Shown here piece by piece: positions 11,000 to 23,354 of a DNA stretch of 64,000 nt (its first letter is position 1; the number at the start of each line of letters is the position of its first letter). This stretch comes from Talpa occidentalis. Taxonomy: Eukaryota > Chordata > Mammalia > Eulipotyphla > Talpidae. The notes beneath the pieces are model-generated. The model did no database searches and was not told the origin of the DNA. It worked only from the letters and a program-made list of their open reading frames with translations. The stretch covers positions 64,815,730-64,879,729 of the forward strand of contig NW_023604295.1 in NCBI RefSeq assembly GCF_014898055.3, given 5' to 3'. A program made the translations under genes and the position numbers.

Positions 11000-13055
11000 T
11001 AACACAGTGTTGCAACAGTCCCAAGTGATTTGAATACAAACTATGTTTGAGCACCACTGCGTAGTACCATGCATTCTACATAATCCTATTCTAAATTTTT
11101 GATAAGTAACATTTCTACTCAATATGTATCGATTATTTCTATTTAAGCTTTCATATGTTGTTTTTCAAAACTGTATTTATGTTTCCTTAAAATATGACTC
11201 TTTATATATGAGTACCTGTTAATAGTGTAATTTAGTTTCTGTTTGAGTCTGGATAAGTGGACCATTTTGTATGTCTATAGATTAAGTAAATAGAATTACA
11301 TTGTTCAGAACTCAATGAATATGACTTTTAAAATGATTTGTAGTAAATGCTTAGGATTTGAACTTCCACATTGATATATGTAAATGCAAATGAGGATAAA
11401 TTACCAGTTATGGCTATTTTATACAACTAGGGTTTATAAACACAATGTAAATATTTATTTTGTTTATTTTTCCATAAAACATTTAAATACTTAACAATTT
11501 TTTCTTTTTTTTTTTTTTTTTTTTGGTCAGGTAAATATTTGGATGATATTTTGTTTGTACACACACACACACAAGCCATATTCTCTTCATCTGTATTTAC
11601 ATGCTTTCAATATACATAGTATACAAAGATCAACATTTATGCCATGAATACATTACTATCTCAGGTGACCAAATTCTAGAAGAGTATCATGATGCTTTGT
11701 GTAGATCTTACATGGATGAGGATCCATATAAGATAAATGATTTGTAATTTGTGTATAGCTTTTTCACAGTGCTAGGAACATTCTTTATAAATTTAGGTGG
11801 ATCTTACAATAGATAATGTCAAGATTATCCACAATGTCTGGACCAAAAGTTTTCTATATAGATAGGAAGGAAATAATGTTTAAGACTGTGTTCTCAGTTT
11901 GATCCAAAAAACACCTGAAACAGAATTGACTATGATGTTTATTAAATATGAAGATTTCAGAATCTGTGAATTCAAAATATATGGATCTCAAAATGTATGA
12001 ATCCAAATATTGGTTCAACAATCTAGAGCAGCTTTAGAATTTGTTGAAAAGTAAATTCTTTATTTTTAACCTTTTCAAAGCATTCAGAGTATACTGCTAT
12101 TGGTCCTTTGCTTACACTGATGTGCCCTGATTTATTTAAGTTCTAATAATACATATATTTTGTCAGATTAATTGTAATGGTGTCCAAATTTAGAATATAA
12201 ATGATATTTATGAGATAGGTTTCTGAAGATGTAAGTCTTTTACATAGTTAGCACATACAGTATTAAATAGAATATAACAGTAGTTATCTATACTTAAATA
12301 TACTGCCAAAGTTCTCCAAATATATATAATAATGCACTGAGGAATATTTTTATTAAAATAAGAGTAATTACTTCACTTTAGACTCGAGGCAATGTTAAAC
12401 TTAAATTGGGAAGCAGTGACACATAAGAAGTAACCATGATTTTTTGATCATTTTTTTAATCTTTTACTTGTGTTCTGAGGGAAACTAAAGTATATTTAAG
12501 ACTGATTTGTTTTATGATCTTTTAATCTTGTGCTATAGGGATGGTTTCATGTGGCAATAGTAGCTAAACTGAGAGGCACGGTTTACTTTTAGGACACAAT
12601 TGATTTTTCCACACAAGTTTTATGTGTCTCAATGACTAAAGTGTTAATTTGCTAGCAAAGGTTGAATTAAGAGCCATGGTAAAATTTACTGTAAGAAAAT
12701 GTTGACCTGAAAAGATAAAGTTGGTAGTATGCACATCAGTACTTAGAACAATTCCTAGACAATATTAGGGGTTTAATAACTACTGATAAATTACAAAACA
12801 ATGCAACAAAGTAAGCAATCAGCTACTTTGTTAACAGAATATTTATACTGGTTAGTCAGTAAGACTAAACATTGGCAATGAGGATAAACTAATTACTATG
12901 TGTGAGGAAAGTATTACAATTTTATAAAATTTCTGTCTTCTCATAGATAAATTTATTTAAATGATTTGAGTTCTATATTAGGTATTATATTTTATAGGTC
13001 ATATTTTTTATATTTATGAGGTGTATAAAGCTAAAGCTTTTTCCCAAAGTCACTG
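11000..13055. other. Anonymous AT-rich DNA
   Basis: No gene or confident repeat. Contains a T run near 11502-11524 and a short (AC)n near 11561-11573. Confidence 0.5.
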
Positions 13056-14285
13056 GAAAGAAGGAAAAATACAAATTAGAGTGGAAATAAACAAAATACA
13101 AATCAAAGTCAGTCCAAAAGATCAATAAAACCAAAAGCTGATACTTTAAATCAACAAAATAGATCAACAAAACAGACAAAGCTCTAATTAGACTTGTGAA
13201 GAGAAAAAGAGAGAAAACGTTAATAAATAGAATCAGAAATGAAAGAGAAGTTACAACAGATATCTAAGAAATATAGATAATACTAGGAAACGCCTATGAA
13301 TATTTTTATGCCCATAAAGACCCTCCAAGATTGAATCAGGAAGAAATTAAATACCTGAACAGCCCAATTATAAGCAAGAAAATTGTAATAATGAAAATCT
13401 TCTAAAAAACAAAAATCAAGGGCCAGATGATTTCACTAGTGAGTTCTACTATAACTTCAAAGACAAAATTAGACCTATCCTTCTACAACTTTCCCAAAAG
13501 ACTGAGGAAAAGGGAATCTCCCAAACACATTTAATGAGGCCAATATTATACTGATACCAAAAGCAGACAAGGATATCACAAAAAAGCAAAGAGATCAATA
13601 TCCCTGGTGAACATATATGCAAAAATCCTCACCAAAATTTCAGGCAAACAAATTCAACAATACATTCCATTACATTAAAAGAAAATACATCATGACTAAA
13701 TGAGATTTATTCCAGGAATGTGACAATGGTTCCACAAACACAAATCAATCCATGAACTCACAACATCGACAAAATAAAAATTATAAGATCTTATCAATAG
13801 ACATAAAGAAGGCATTTGATAAGATTCAACATGCATTTATTTATAAATCTCTCAATGAAATAGGGTTAGAAGGAACATAATGCCATATATAACAAACCCA
13901 GACCTAGCATCATGAACTCAATGCTATAAAACTGAAAATTTTTCCTGTAAGGTCAAGTATACAACAAGCTCTCATGTTACTCTCACCACTTCTATTCAAC
14001 ATTATATTGGGAAGTCTAGTTAGAACAACTAGGCAAGGAGAGTATATAAAGGGAATTCAAATTAGAAAAGAAAAACTCTCACTATTTTTAATTTCATGAT
14101 AATATAAATAGAAAATCCTAAAATCCCACTTTAAATGATTAACAGTAGTTTCACTTACACCATATATCAGTGTAGAAAAATGATAGGCTACAAAATCAAT
14201 ATACAAAAATCTGTTGTGTTCCTGTACAGAAAAGCAAACTAAAAGAGAAGGAAATTAAGAAAACAGTCCCATTTATAATCACATA
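13056..14285 (+). mobile_element. Decayed L1 ORF2 fragment
   Basis: Follows the same order as the younger ORF2 at 32.9-34.1 kb: 'ccaaaagctgatactttaaa', 'gggccagatgatttcactag', 'aggcatttgataagattcaa', 'acaacaagctctcatg', and 'aaaacagtcccatttataat'. Frames are destroyed by stops and indels, including around the reverse transcriptase active-site region. It is clearly older than the 32.4-35.6 kb copy. Confidence 0.88.
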
Positions 14286-14480
14286 AAAACCTGGAAGTAA
14301 ACAAGGGAGGACATCACAGTTCTTGTGCAGGGTATGAGGAGAGGGGGCCAAATGAACTATGGTGGAGTGTGCTTGTAGGCTAGGGGCGATGTGGTAACAT
14401 ACATCTGAAGGTACATGAATCTGTAATTAGATAATGTTGTAAACCAACGTTACTTCAATACAAAATAATACAATTAAAAA
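14286..14480 (+). mobile_element. L1 3' end of an old subfamily
   Basis: G-rich 3' UTR-like sequence ('gtatgaggagagggggcc') followed by 'gttgtaaaccaacgttactt' and an A-rich end, paralleling 8105-8320. The jump from mid-ORF2 at 14285 straight to the 3' end implies an internal deletion of the L1 or two insertions side by side. Confidence 0.6.
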
Positions 14481-14625
14481 TTTTATAGGGATTGCATTAA
14501 ATCTGTATATCATTTTGGATAACTCTGGCATTTTGACAATTCTGCCAACTCATACAGGTAATATTTTCCCCATTCTTTGTTTTTTTGTATTTCTTTTAAT
14601 AATGTTTTTATAATTTTGTTTGTCC
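14481..14625 (-). mobile_element. L1 ORF2 fragment, reverse
   Basis: 'gggattgcattaaatctgta' followed by 'ctggcattttgacaattctg' is the complement of the ORF2 segment coding around '[11 protein letters not shown]' in the young copy at about 34275-34400. It is therefore a short reverse L1 piece next to forward ones. Confidence 0.75.
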
Positions 14626-14629
14626 AGTA

Positions 14630-14692
14630 CTTCCTCTCTCTCCTCCTCCTCCATTTTCTCTCTCTCTCCCTTCTTTCTCCATTTTCTTCTGT
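14630..14692. repeat. CT-rich simple repeat
   Basis: Runs of ctctctc and cctcctcct, low-complexity pyrimidine tract directly after the reverse L1 piece. Confidence 0.85.
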
Positions 14693-16207
14693 TTGTGGAT
14701 GTATAGAATCAAAGGGAAAATTTGCCCTGACTGTGTAGCTCTGTTCTTACAAAGTTCACATTACATTAATACTTACTGTCATTGTGATATGATGACATTG
14801 GCTAAATTGCCTCTTTATGAAAGTGTTCGAACATGAAATGGAGCATTAATTATTAATCACAACTAAGTTTTTAAATTTGTAGGAATTCCTTTCCAGTTCT
14901 CCAAGATTCCATTCACTTATATTGCAGGTATGTTTTGCCAACTAGTTACTTATCAATTGGTTGTTTTGCATCTTAAATTCATCCAACAGACTACTATGTC
15001 GAAATGTTCATCATTTTTAACATTCTGATGTATGTTGTTTGTCATGTTAAGCATCACAAAGAAAATAGTTTTAGAGCATAGAGATAACTTGTATAATCAA
15101 AATTTAATTCCAAATAAGTAATAGTTTTAGTATAAAAAGTAAGAAAGCCCTTTAACTTTGTTGGTGAATTTCTAAAAAAAATTCTGTCAGAAATATTACC
15201 AGTAGGCATTAGTCATTTTATTTACTATATAAAGTTTTGTCAAAATAGACTCAAATCATAGAACTCAATGCAGTCAGGCCAACATTTTTCCAGACTCTTT
15301 GTGACCTTTTTGAATAGCATTTAACCATTATTGGATACAGGCCTTAATAAAATAGGTAGTGAATTGTATTTGACACAATCTTTTTGTTCTAGATGGTAAA
15401 TGTAAAAATGGCGATATGGTAGCAAAAATTCAGTCCAGTGGCATTGAAAGAATAAGAACTTTTGAATAACAGAAGGATACATTGTAGTAGACGAAGAAGT
15501 GTTAATGATATATATGGAAAAATTTAAAAACATTACCTCTCGTCTGCATAGAGAGTGGGACAAATACATTTGTGTGTGAAACACATAATAGAATTCTGAA
15601 TATTAAAAAGATAAAAATTAAGGTAACAAACAGTTAAACAAATGTGACATTTCTATCTACCTTGAAAAAATCCAACCATATTGACAAAATAAAAACATTA
15701 TAGTTGTCTTATCAGTTAACAAAATACAAAGAGAATTTAATTATAATATATTCTGCTGGTGATCTGGAAATGTTATTGAAAAAGCAATCAAGTAAATAGA
15801 AAGTGAATTAATATCTATCAAAAATCAATCAATACATAAACATATTTTAAGTTATTGTATAAAACACATCTTACCTTCCTTTTAACAAATTAACATTTAT
15901 GTATTTTTTCATTTTTCATTATATAGGTAATAACATGAATTATTACTTTATTAATAATAGATTTTAAAATAATATTTACTTGTATTTGAATGCACAAATA
16001 TAGAATTAATTATAATTAAAAGTAAATATCCAGCTGCATAAGTTAAAAACCATTTTATGTATATATTCAAAGAATCATTTGTTTGCTTACATACTTGGAA
16101 TTTTAAAATAGTACAGATATTATTTTTTGTGCAATTATATTGCAATTTTAAAATTGAAATTATGGAAAGAAAACTGACATTTTAAGTTTTTAAAATTTTA
16201 ATTAGAG
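14693..16207. other. Anonymous AT-rich DNA
   Basis: Nothing recognised; short frames such as 15321-15584 (reverse) have no domain or codon signal I can support. Confidence 0.5.
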
Positions 16208-16466
16208 CTCCTGGAATTTTTTTTTAAAGATTTATTTATTTATTTACACAAGCACTGGGTACAGTCAGAAGCGCCGGAAGGTGAGAGAATTCACCAGAGC
16301 CAGAGCCGGGAACAGAACAGGCAGACGGAAACGCAGCAGGAGAGGTCTACGCGCCACGGTGGGACCCTCGCCTGTTGTCTGGGGATCAAACGCGCTGCAG
16401 GGCTGCGGGCAGCTTCGAAGCCCAGCGCTCAATCGCTGCACCACCAGGGGAGGCCCTCCTGAAATT
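16208..16466 (-). mobile_element. tRNA-derived SINE, subfamily A, internally deleted
   Basis: SINE at 16219-16455 with an 11-bp TSD, one mismatch: ctcctggaatt (16208-16218) and ctcctgaaatt (16456-16466). The body lacks the part that normally reads 'tgacgaaatacactgctgag' in reverse copies: 'ggcagacgg' joins 'aaacgcagcaggag'. Head words remain recognisable at the right end ('gctgcaccaccaggggagg'). Confidence 0.95.
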
Positions 16467-17763
16467 ATTTTATACAATAATACTATAACAATTTTAGCAT
16501 TTTTAGTTGATTTGGTTGTTAATGAAAAGAATTATTACATATCAGATAACATTCAGCTTATGTACAGACAAATTTAAGGGTAAGTGATATTACAATGTAT
16601 TTTGCAGTTCCCAGGTATATTTTGAGTGTACTACCTTCACATTAATGTATGCTACTTTCAGAGCCACCAAGTGAAGCATAAAAGCAGTAAGAAAATGAAC
16701 ATCTCATACGACTGAGAAATAATGCTAGGTTAAATAGGGCTTTTAACAGAAGTAAAAGTTGATAATTAATAAATTTAGAATTCTTTAACTTAAAGCAATC
16801 TGCTAAATATATAAAATATAAATACACACTACATATAAATTTATGATAACATTTCTCAATCATATCTCAATAAATTTGGAAAAAGAAAAATATAACAGTT
16901 TAAAATTATTTTAGGAAAAATAAAAATCTGCTGTCCAAATCCTCCCTGTATCTTGAGGTATTGTCTGTCTCTAATATGATTGGCAGTACCACCCATAGTA
17001 TTTCCTTTCAAATATATAAGGCAAGTAATGTAGAGATTATTCTTGTGTCCCAAATTATGTTATTCACCATGAAGCTGTTTAAGATAGAACAGATAATTTG
17101 ACTCAGCAACACTAATTTGTTCAAGGAGGAGTTTGTGCATTAATATACATTTCACATGGAACTTTATCATTAATGTTTTCTCTTTTGGTTTTGGTGAAAG
17201 GGAGAATGTGTTATTCACTAGAGTCGTTCACCAATAATATCCCTTTACCTGACATAAGAGAATTGACAGTCCATGCCCTAGAGTTAGACAAAACCATGTC
17301 ACTTATTGGGGCCAATTGAATAAGAGCAGAACTCTTATGTAATAACTTTTAAATGCAAATATTTAAGTGTGCATATGCAATTCAGGAAGTCTTTTTCTCT
17401 AGTTACAAGATAAGACATTCCAGGTGATAGAAGCCTTATCGTCTACATTTTTGTTTGAGATGGGATTAGAATACAAGCTCCAGACAACGGGCAACTCACT
17501 TGCAATGTAGATGATAAAAAATATTCTTCTCACTAACTCCAGCAAAACCTAACCTATTTTGTTTGAAATGGAGGAAGTTTTCTACTAGTCTAGTCATTTG
17601 AATTTTACTTTAATGAAAATTTATATAAATAAAAGAAATATGATCATGCACTTACTGTCATTGATTGATGACCCTGCCAAATAAAAGAGGATCAAAATTA
17701 TATCATATTTTTAATATGCATATTAAAATTTTTAAGGAAATATTTTGTCTTATTTAATTTGTT
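16467..17763. other. Anonymous AT-rich DNA
   Basis: No gene or repeat family recognised. Short reverse frames at 16642-16863 and 16856-17053 overlap AT-rich DNA only. Confidence 0.5.
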
Positions 17764-18053
17764 AAAGCACACAAGTCTGGGGCCTCCCCTGGTGGTGCAG
17801 GTGTTTGAGTGCCGTGCTGTGAAGCTGTCTGCAGCCTCTGCAGCGCCGGTTCAATGCTGGCCTGTGAGCATGGCGCAGCAGACCTCTTCTGTCTCGCACG
17901 CTGCTCCCCCAGCAGTGTATTTCGTCAGTCTGCCTGTTCTGTTCCTTGCTCTGTCTCTGGTGAATCCTCTCACCCTCCTGCGAATCTGGCCTGTACCCTG
18001 GTTCTTGTATAAATAAATAAATAAACCTTAAAAAAAAAAAGCACACAAGTCTG
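17764..18053 (+). mobile_element. tRNA-derived SINE, subfamily B1, with exact TSD
   Basis: SINE at 17780-18037 and a perfect 16-bp TSD, aaagcacacaagtctg, at 17764-17779 and 18038-18053. The 3' part reads GTACCCTGGTTCTTGTATAA, which I use to define B1. Relative to full copies a segment after the B box is shortened. The 101-codon reverse frame across it is a SINE by-product. Confidence 0.97.
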
Positions 18054-18565
18054 TTCATTTTCTGCAAGGTTTCAGGTTACTTTAGGGTGTATTTGTGTGT
18101 GCATGTTTCCCAAAACAGCCAAACTTCCAGAAACCTAATTTATATGTATTTATATGAGATATCTTAAGCTATGATTATTTTCTGATATGTCAAAATACTT
18201 CTGGAAGCAAATTTAATACCTCAAATTACCACCTTTCAAAATTATAACCAGGATAAAGAATGGAACTAAATAGGGAGCAAATTGTATATTGCAATTTAAG
18301 CTGATGATTTCAGGTTTCTATCTACACTCTAGACCATAGATAATCTAGTGACATCCCTATAGGTTCTTGTCACTCAGAAAATTTATGGATGTATTTTTCA
18401 CTGTTAAATGGGTTTTATAAGATGATGTTGCTAATATCAGTCAATAATGTTGTCTCATAAGTCCCAGTTCCTACTTTCACTAATAAGAAACCCTTAAAAT
18501 TTATTGTTTCTTATTTGTCTCCATTTTGAAGATATTCTGTTTCCATAATTGAGGAAGGAAGCACA
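18054..18565. other. Anonymous DNA
   Basis: Nothing recognised. Confidence 0.45.
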
Positions 18566-18569
18566 ATGA

Positions 18570-18700
18570 ATTTTGTGTCACATATATAAGGATTTGAACC
18601 CAGGTCCTGTAATGAACTTAATGAGCGACCTTAGATACAATGAAGAAATTTCTTTGAATCTCAGATTCCTATCTGAAAATAGGAATTTAAAGTATATATC
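18570..18700 (+). mobile_element. Possible MIR fragment
   Basis: 'gagcgaccttagatac' then 'tttgaatctcagattcc' and 'tatctgaaaatagg' follow the order of the MIR core and 3' part ('gtgacctt...', 'ctcagtttcc', 'atctgtaaaatgg'). Strongly diverged, so the call is tentative. Confidence 0.45.
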
Positions 18701-18812
18701 TATATCTATTTGTATGAAGTATTGTTAAAAAAAAAGAAGTATATATTGTTTGTTTAGTGGGACTAATTATGAAGTCCTGTTTATAAATATCCTATTCCAT
18801 TCTTTCCATGAA

Positions 18813-19107
18813 AGAGTAAATTCCCTGGCCTCCCTGGTGGCACAGCGGGTTGAGCACAGCGCTGTGAAGCTGTCCACAGCCTCTGCAGCATGGGTTCCAC
18901 TCCCAGCTGGCCAGGGAGATTCCCACATGGCGAGGCAGACCTCTCCTATCTCACCCGCTGCTCTCCTCAGCAGTGCTTTCAGTCCATCTGCCTGTTTTGC
19001 TCCCCACTCTGTCTCTGGTAAATCCTCTCATCCTCCCACACCTCTGACCTGTACCCCAGCTCTTGTATAAATAAATAAATCTTTAAAAAAATAGAAAGCA
19101 AATTCCC
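18813..19107 (+). mobile_element. tRNA-derived SINE, subfamily B2
   Basis: SINE at 18826-19094; TSD of about 13 bp with two mismatches (agagtaaattccc / aaagcaaattccc). The head is well kept (ggcctccctggtggcacagc), the B box is altered (ggttccactcc). The 106-codon forward frame 18750-19070 is mostly SINE sequence. Confidence 0.94.
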
Positions 19108-20185
19108 ATTTATCATAAGTTCATATATTTTGCTTTGAGTCCAAATACATAGTTGATATAATTGGGTTAAATTTAAATCTACTATGTTAAGTCTGAGCTT
19201 TCTGATTCAGAAGGTGTCAGTTTAAGTAATAAGTACAAATTTATGAAATCTGAAAGGATTCCATGCCTATTCTCGAATGTTTTCCCATCACAACTAATTT
19301 AAATGCAATAAAAATGTCTGCTCAGTTGTTTGTAAGCAACTAGGGACTTGAATTCCTAAATCCAGAGACACTAGAGACTCTAGATGAAGTACTAGAATAA
19401 ACAATTTAATGAATAAATAATTAACACACAATTAAAAAGTTATTAAAACAGAATGGCATTAGCTATCTGTGTATTGAAGGTCTCTTAGGTCTCCTGTAGA
19501 TTAGCAGTTAATACTTTTATCTCTAGTATTAATCTTGGTTAATGGCATTTTTAGTCTTAAGTAAGAGAATTTTTATATTATTATTTCTCCTAAGATCAAA
19601 AGAAATATAATGCCATGCAACATAACTTAATTTTTGTATAGATTTTTAGAGTAATTTTTTTTTGTATTTTAAAAATTGTTTCTAGATGAAAAACTACCAA
19701 TCATTACAAATGCAGTGTTCTCATAAACATCTTGCAGTCGACTGGTCCTTGGCCTGTAAAGAGCTTATTGTCCCAGAAGTTCTGGAATTTAGATGATTCC
19801 CAATGCTAACCACTTTAATTTCCTAAATAACTTCTTTTTTAAAATAGTTTGCAGAGGTTTCTCTTATAACTGTGTTTCTATATGCTACTTTGACAAACTT
19901 AGAGATAGTCAAAGAACTTTGTCTAGATTCTGGTGCCTGTTCCATTAATCATTATTACACTCTACTGAAAGTAAGTTTTAGGTTTACAAAGGCCTTAAAT
20001 GAAATTATTTTGACTCAACTATTTGGATTCTGTATGTCTTCATTCACTTAACAAGTTGTCATGAATTGGGGATAAGGCTGAAACACTCTTTCAATTGTCT
20101 CATATCCCAGGTAACATTATTTTTTTCTTATATAATTAATCAGTTTTCAAATCCTTATGGTCAAATTTTAGAAAAAGGGGCTCTT
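19108..20185. other. Anonymous AT-rich DNA
   Basis: No gene or confident repeat seen. Confidence 0.5.
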
Positions 20186-20189
20186 TCTT

Positions 20190-21095
20190 TTGTTTCCTAT
20201 TGAAGTAATATTAGTTTACAATATTGTAGATAATTTAGTTATATAATCATACCCTTCAGTTTTGTGTTACCACAACACAAGCACAACCAAGATACCCATA
20301 GTCTTCTACCATAGTCAATTGTGTGCCCACCTCAGTTTGCATTTCCCTCTTCCCCCTCTCCTTCTAGTAGCCTCAATTTTACAGTCAGATTTCTTGGGAT
20401 TGTTATTGGCTTAGCTCTATCTGACTTTTTGTTTGTTTCTCTATATTCCATATTTAATTGACACCACACAGTATTTGTCTTTCTCCTTCTAACTTGTTCC
20501 ACTTAGCATAATCTGTTCCACTTCCATCCATGTTGTTCCATATGGCAAGAGTTTATAATTGTTTGATAGCTGAGTTGTGTTCCATTGTGTATATATGCAA
20601 CATATTCCTGATCCAGTCATCTGTTTTGGGCGCTTAGGTTGTTTCCATAACTTGGTTATTATAAATAAAGCAAAGAACATAGGAGAACATATATCGCTTT
20701 GAATTAGTAGTCTGTTTGTGCATTCTCTGGTTAGATATTTAGTAGTGGAATTACCAGATCATACGGTAGATCCATTTTTAATATTTTAAGACATCTTTAG
20801 CCCAGTAGGGACAGCATAATCTACATTCCCAACAATAGTATACAAGGGTTTCTTTTGCTCCACATTTTTTTGAAATTCTTACTGTTTCTGCTCTTTTCAA
20901 TATAGGCCGTTTTTACCAGTGTGAGATGAAAATTTGTTTTTCCCTGATTGTAAGTGATGGTGTGCATTTACTCATGCATCTGCTGGCCTTCTTTGGAAAA
21001 GTACATTTTAGTTCTTCTGAATATTTTTGATTGGGTAATTTTTTTGTTGTTGTTTAGTTATATAAGTTCTTCATAGATCCTGATATATACTCCCA
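20190..21095 (-). mobile_element. Old L1 3' end, reverse (UTR and ORF2 C-terminal part)
   Basis: The reverse strand gives, in order, the ORF2 C-terminal region and 3' UTR. Forward words include 'ttccacttagcataatctg', 'tccatccatgttgttcc', 'gagttgtgttccattgtgta', 'tagtagtggaattaccagat', and 'tttaccagtgtgagatgaaa'. Related to, but much older than, the L1 ends at 26.2 and 38.7 kb. A 63-codon reverse frame at 20489-20680 is the remnant of the ORF2 end. Confidence 0.88.
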
Positions 21096-22602
21096 GACAG
21101 ATGTATCATGAAAAACCTCCCAAGAACCAAAATCAGGTTGAGAACCTGGGACAGAAGAAGCAACATTATTCCTTCTAATATATGACTAAGGAAGGCACCC
21201 TGATATCAGATGTTGGATAATTCTGTTTTGGCCAATTACTTGTGTTTTGTTACAGTGCTATCAAACCAAAAAGTTGGAAGCTAAATCCCATGGTTTTCAA
21301 ACATGAGCAAGATAAAACCATTTCAATATTTTGAGATTTAAATAGCAGAGCTCAGACAAGAAGCTTTTCTTTCATGATGGATCCAGAAGGTTCAATAATA
21401 TGCCATTGACAGAGCTCAGCAAGTCTCAACCTTGCCATTATTCCAGTTCAGTTAAATTACAGGTAGAGATAACCCTAAAATCACACCAGTCTATAAAATG
21501 TTTCCAAATGTGTTAATCCAATAGGCGGCATTGAAATCTGGGCTGGGGGACGTGAGGGAGTTCTTTCTTCCTTCCTCCCTTCACTATGTTTACCTATGAC
21601 TGAAAATGCAAAAACATAATGGAAATATGTGTTCAAACTTGCCAAGTATATATATATTTTTCCTTTTTCAAAAGAGAAATTGAATAGTGCTACTATTAGT
21701 AAATTGGGAAGAAATCTTCATTTGTGTTGCCAAATTAATAACTTTATTAAGATTACAGTGTCATTTTCAAAGTCACAGTGCAACATAAATAATATCCTGT
21801 TGTTTTTACTTCATTTGTGTACTTCAGCATATAAATGATGCAATGTTTCTATAAATATGTTGACACCCATCACCTAACATGCACAGCTGTTCTATTGCAA
21901 GTAAAAATACTCACACAATGACCGATATCTAAATTTATTACACAACGGCTTGCATAGGAAATTATTTTGATGCTGACACTATAGTTATGTACAGGCACCA
22001 AAAATTGGCTTAAACTGTCTCAGCAAAAGTATGGACACATACTAAGAGTTTCTTATCACAAGAAAGCAATTATGTCATTTCCTTTGCATTTTTTTCACCC
22101 TCTAATTTGTGCTGGTGTTCTATTTGATTAACAAACCCTAATTACAGATGCAAATTAGTGAAAATTATATGAGTTATTATGACTACAATTTAAGGCAATA
22201 TAATCATTAAATTTGATTATTTTATAATTCAATTATATTTTGACTATGTCATTCATTTGCCATTATGTGTATTATTTAACAGATTTTTAACTGTAAGTAT
22301 ACATATAACACTAAGTGAGCAATATTTCTTCTTACAGTTACATACGATTTAATTTATTATTTTGGCTTATTTTGTTTGGAAACATTAATTTTAAGTAAAC
22401 TATTCAAAAATGATAAACTAGTGTTGAAAGGTACACATGAAATTAAAGGAAGCATCAAATACTCTAGATGAGTTGAGAATTAAATATTTTAGTCAGTGAA
22501 CTGTTAGCTGTGTCATTTATATATGAATGAAACTAATTTTTTCCTGAAATTCCTATGTAATGCTTACTTGTACCATGAACTCTAAGGCAGATTCAGATCA
22601 TT
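21096..22602. other. Anonymous AT-rich DNA
   Basis: Nothing supported. A 69-codon forward frame (21629-21838) shows no recognisable domain. Confidence 0.5.
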
Positions 22603-22893
22603 GGTATATATTTTTGTTTTTTGTTTTTGTTTTTTAAATTCATATGGATGTCTTTTTTTTTTTTTGTAATTTATTTATACAAGCACTGGGTACAGTCAGA
22701 AGCACCAGAGGGTGAGAGAATTCACCAGATCCAGAGCGGGGAACAGAATAGGCAGACCGACGAAATACACTGCTGACGGGAGTAGCGGGCGCAGCAGGAG
22801 GGGGATCGAACTGGCACTGCAGAGGCTGCGGGCAGCCCCGCAGCCCAGCACTCAACTGTTGTGCCACCAGGGGAGGCCCGGTATATATTTTTG
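22603..22893 (-). mobile_element. tRNA-derived SINE, subfamily A, internally deleted, exact TSD
   Basis: TSD ggtatatatttttg (14 bp, exact) at 22603-22616 and 22880-22893. The tail side is long (22617-22665) with T-rich sequence interrupted by 'aaattcatatggatgtc'. The body lacks the segment that normally reads 'aggtctgcgcgccatgtggg' in reverse copies: 'cgcagcaggag' joins 'ggggatcgaac'. Confidence 0.96.
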
Positions 22894-23047
22894 AATAGCT
22901 TTTGGATTCTAAACATATAGTTCTAGTTTATTTTTCATTATAGTATTAGACTGTAAAAGAAAGCAGTACTTATAGAAATAGAGATCAACATAAATTGCTC
23001 TGTATGGTTATGATGGGTTAACAATAGTAAATAGTGTCAATTTTAAT
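22894..23047. other. Short anonymous spacer
   Basis: About 150 bases between two SINEs in opposite orientation; nothing recognised. Confidence 0.5.
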
Positions 23048-23354
23048 AAAAAAAATTTCATTGGGCCTCCCCGGTGGCGCAGCGGTTGAGCGCTGGGTTG
23101 CGAAAGCTGCCCAAAGCCTCTGCAGTGGCTGCTCCCTGGCCACCAGAGGAGGGTCCCACATGGCGCACAGACCTCTCTTGCCACCCGCTGCTCCCTTCAG
23201 CAGTGTACTTCGGTCCTTCTGCCTGCTCTGCTCCCCGTTCTGGCTCTGGTGAATTCTCTCACCCTCCCGCACTTCTGACTGTACCCAGTGCTTGTATAAA
23301 TAAATAATCTTAAAAAAAAAAAGTTATTTCTTAAAAAAAAAAAAAACTTTCATT
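23048..23354 (+). mobile_element. tRNA-derived SINE, subfamily A, B box deleted
   Basis: SINE at 23063-23340, head gggcctccccggtggcgcag, TSD of about 13 bp near aaaaaatttcatt / aaaaactttcatt. Sequence jumps from 'gcctctgcagtg' to 'gctgctccctggccac', so the B box is missing and pol III transcription of this copy would be expected to be lost. The tail contains 'gttatttctt' between two A runs. Confidence 0.94.

Noticed and set aside
17762..18067. 101-codon reverse frame
   Set aside because: Falls within a SINE and its TSD.
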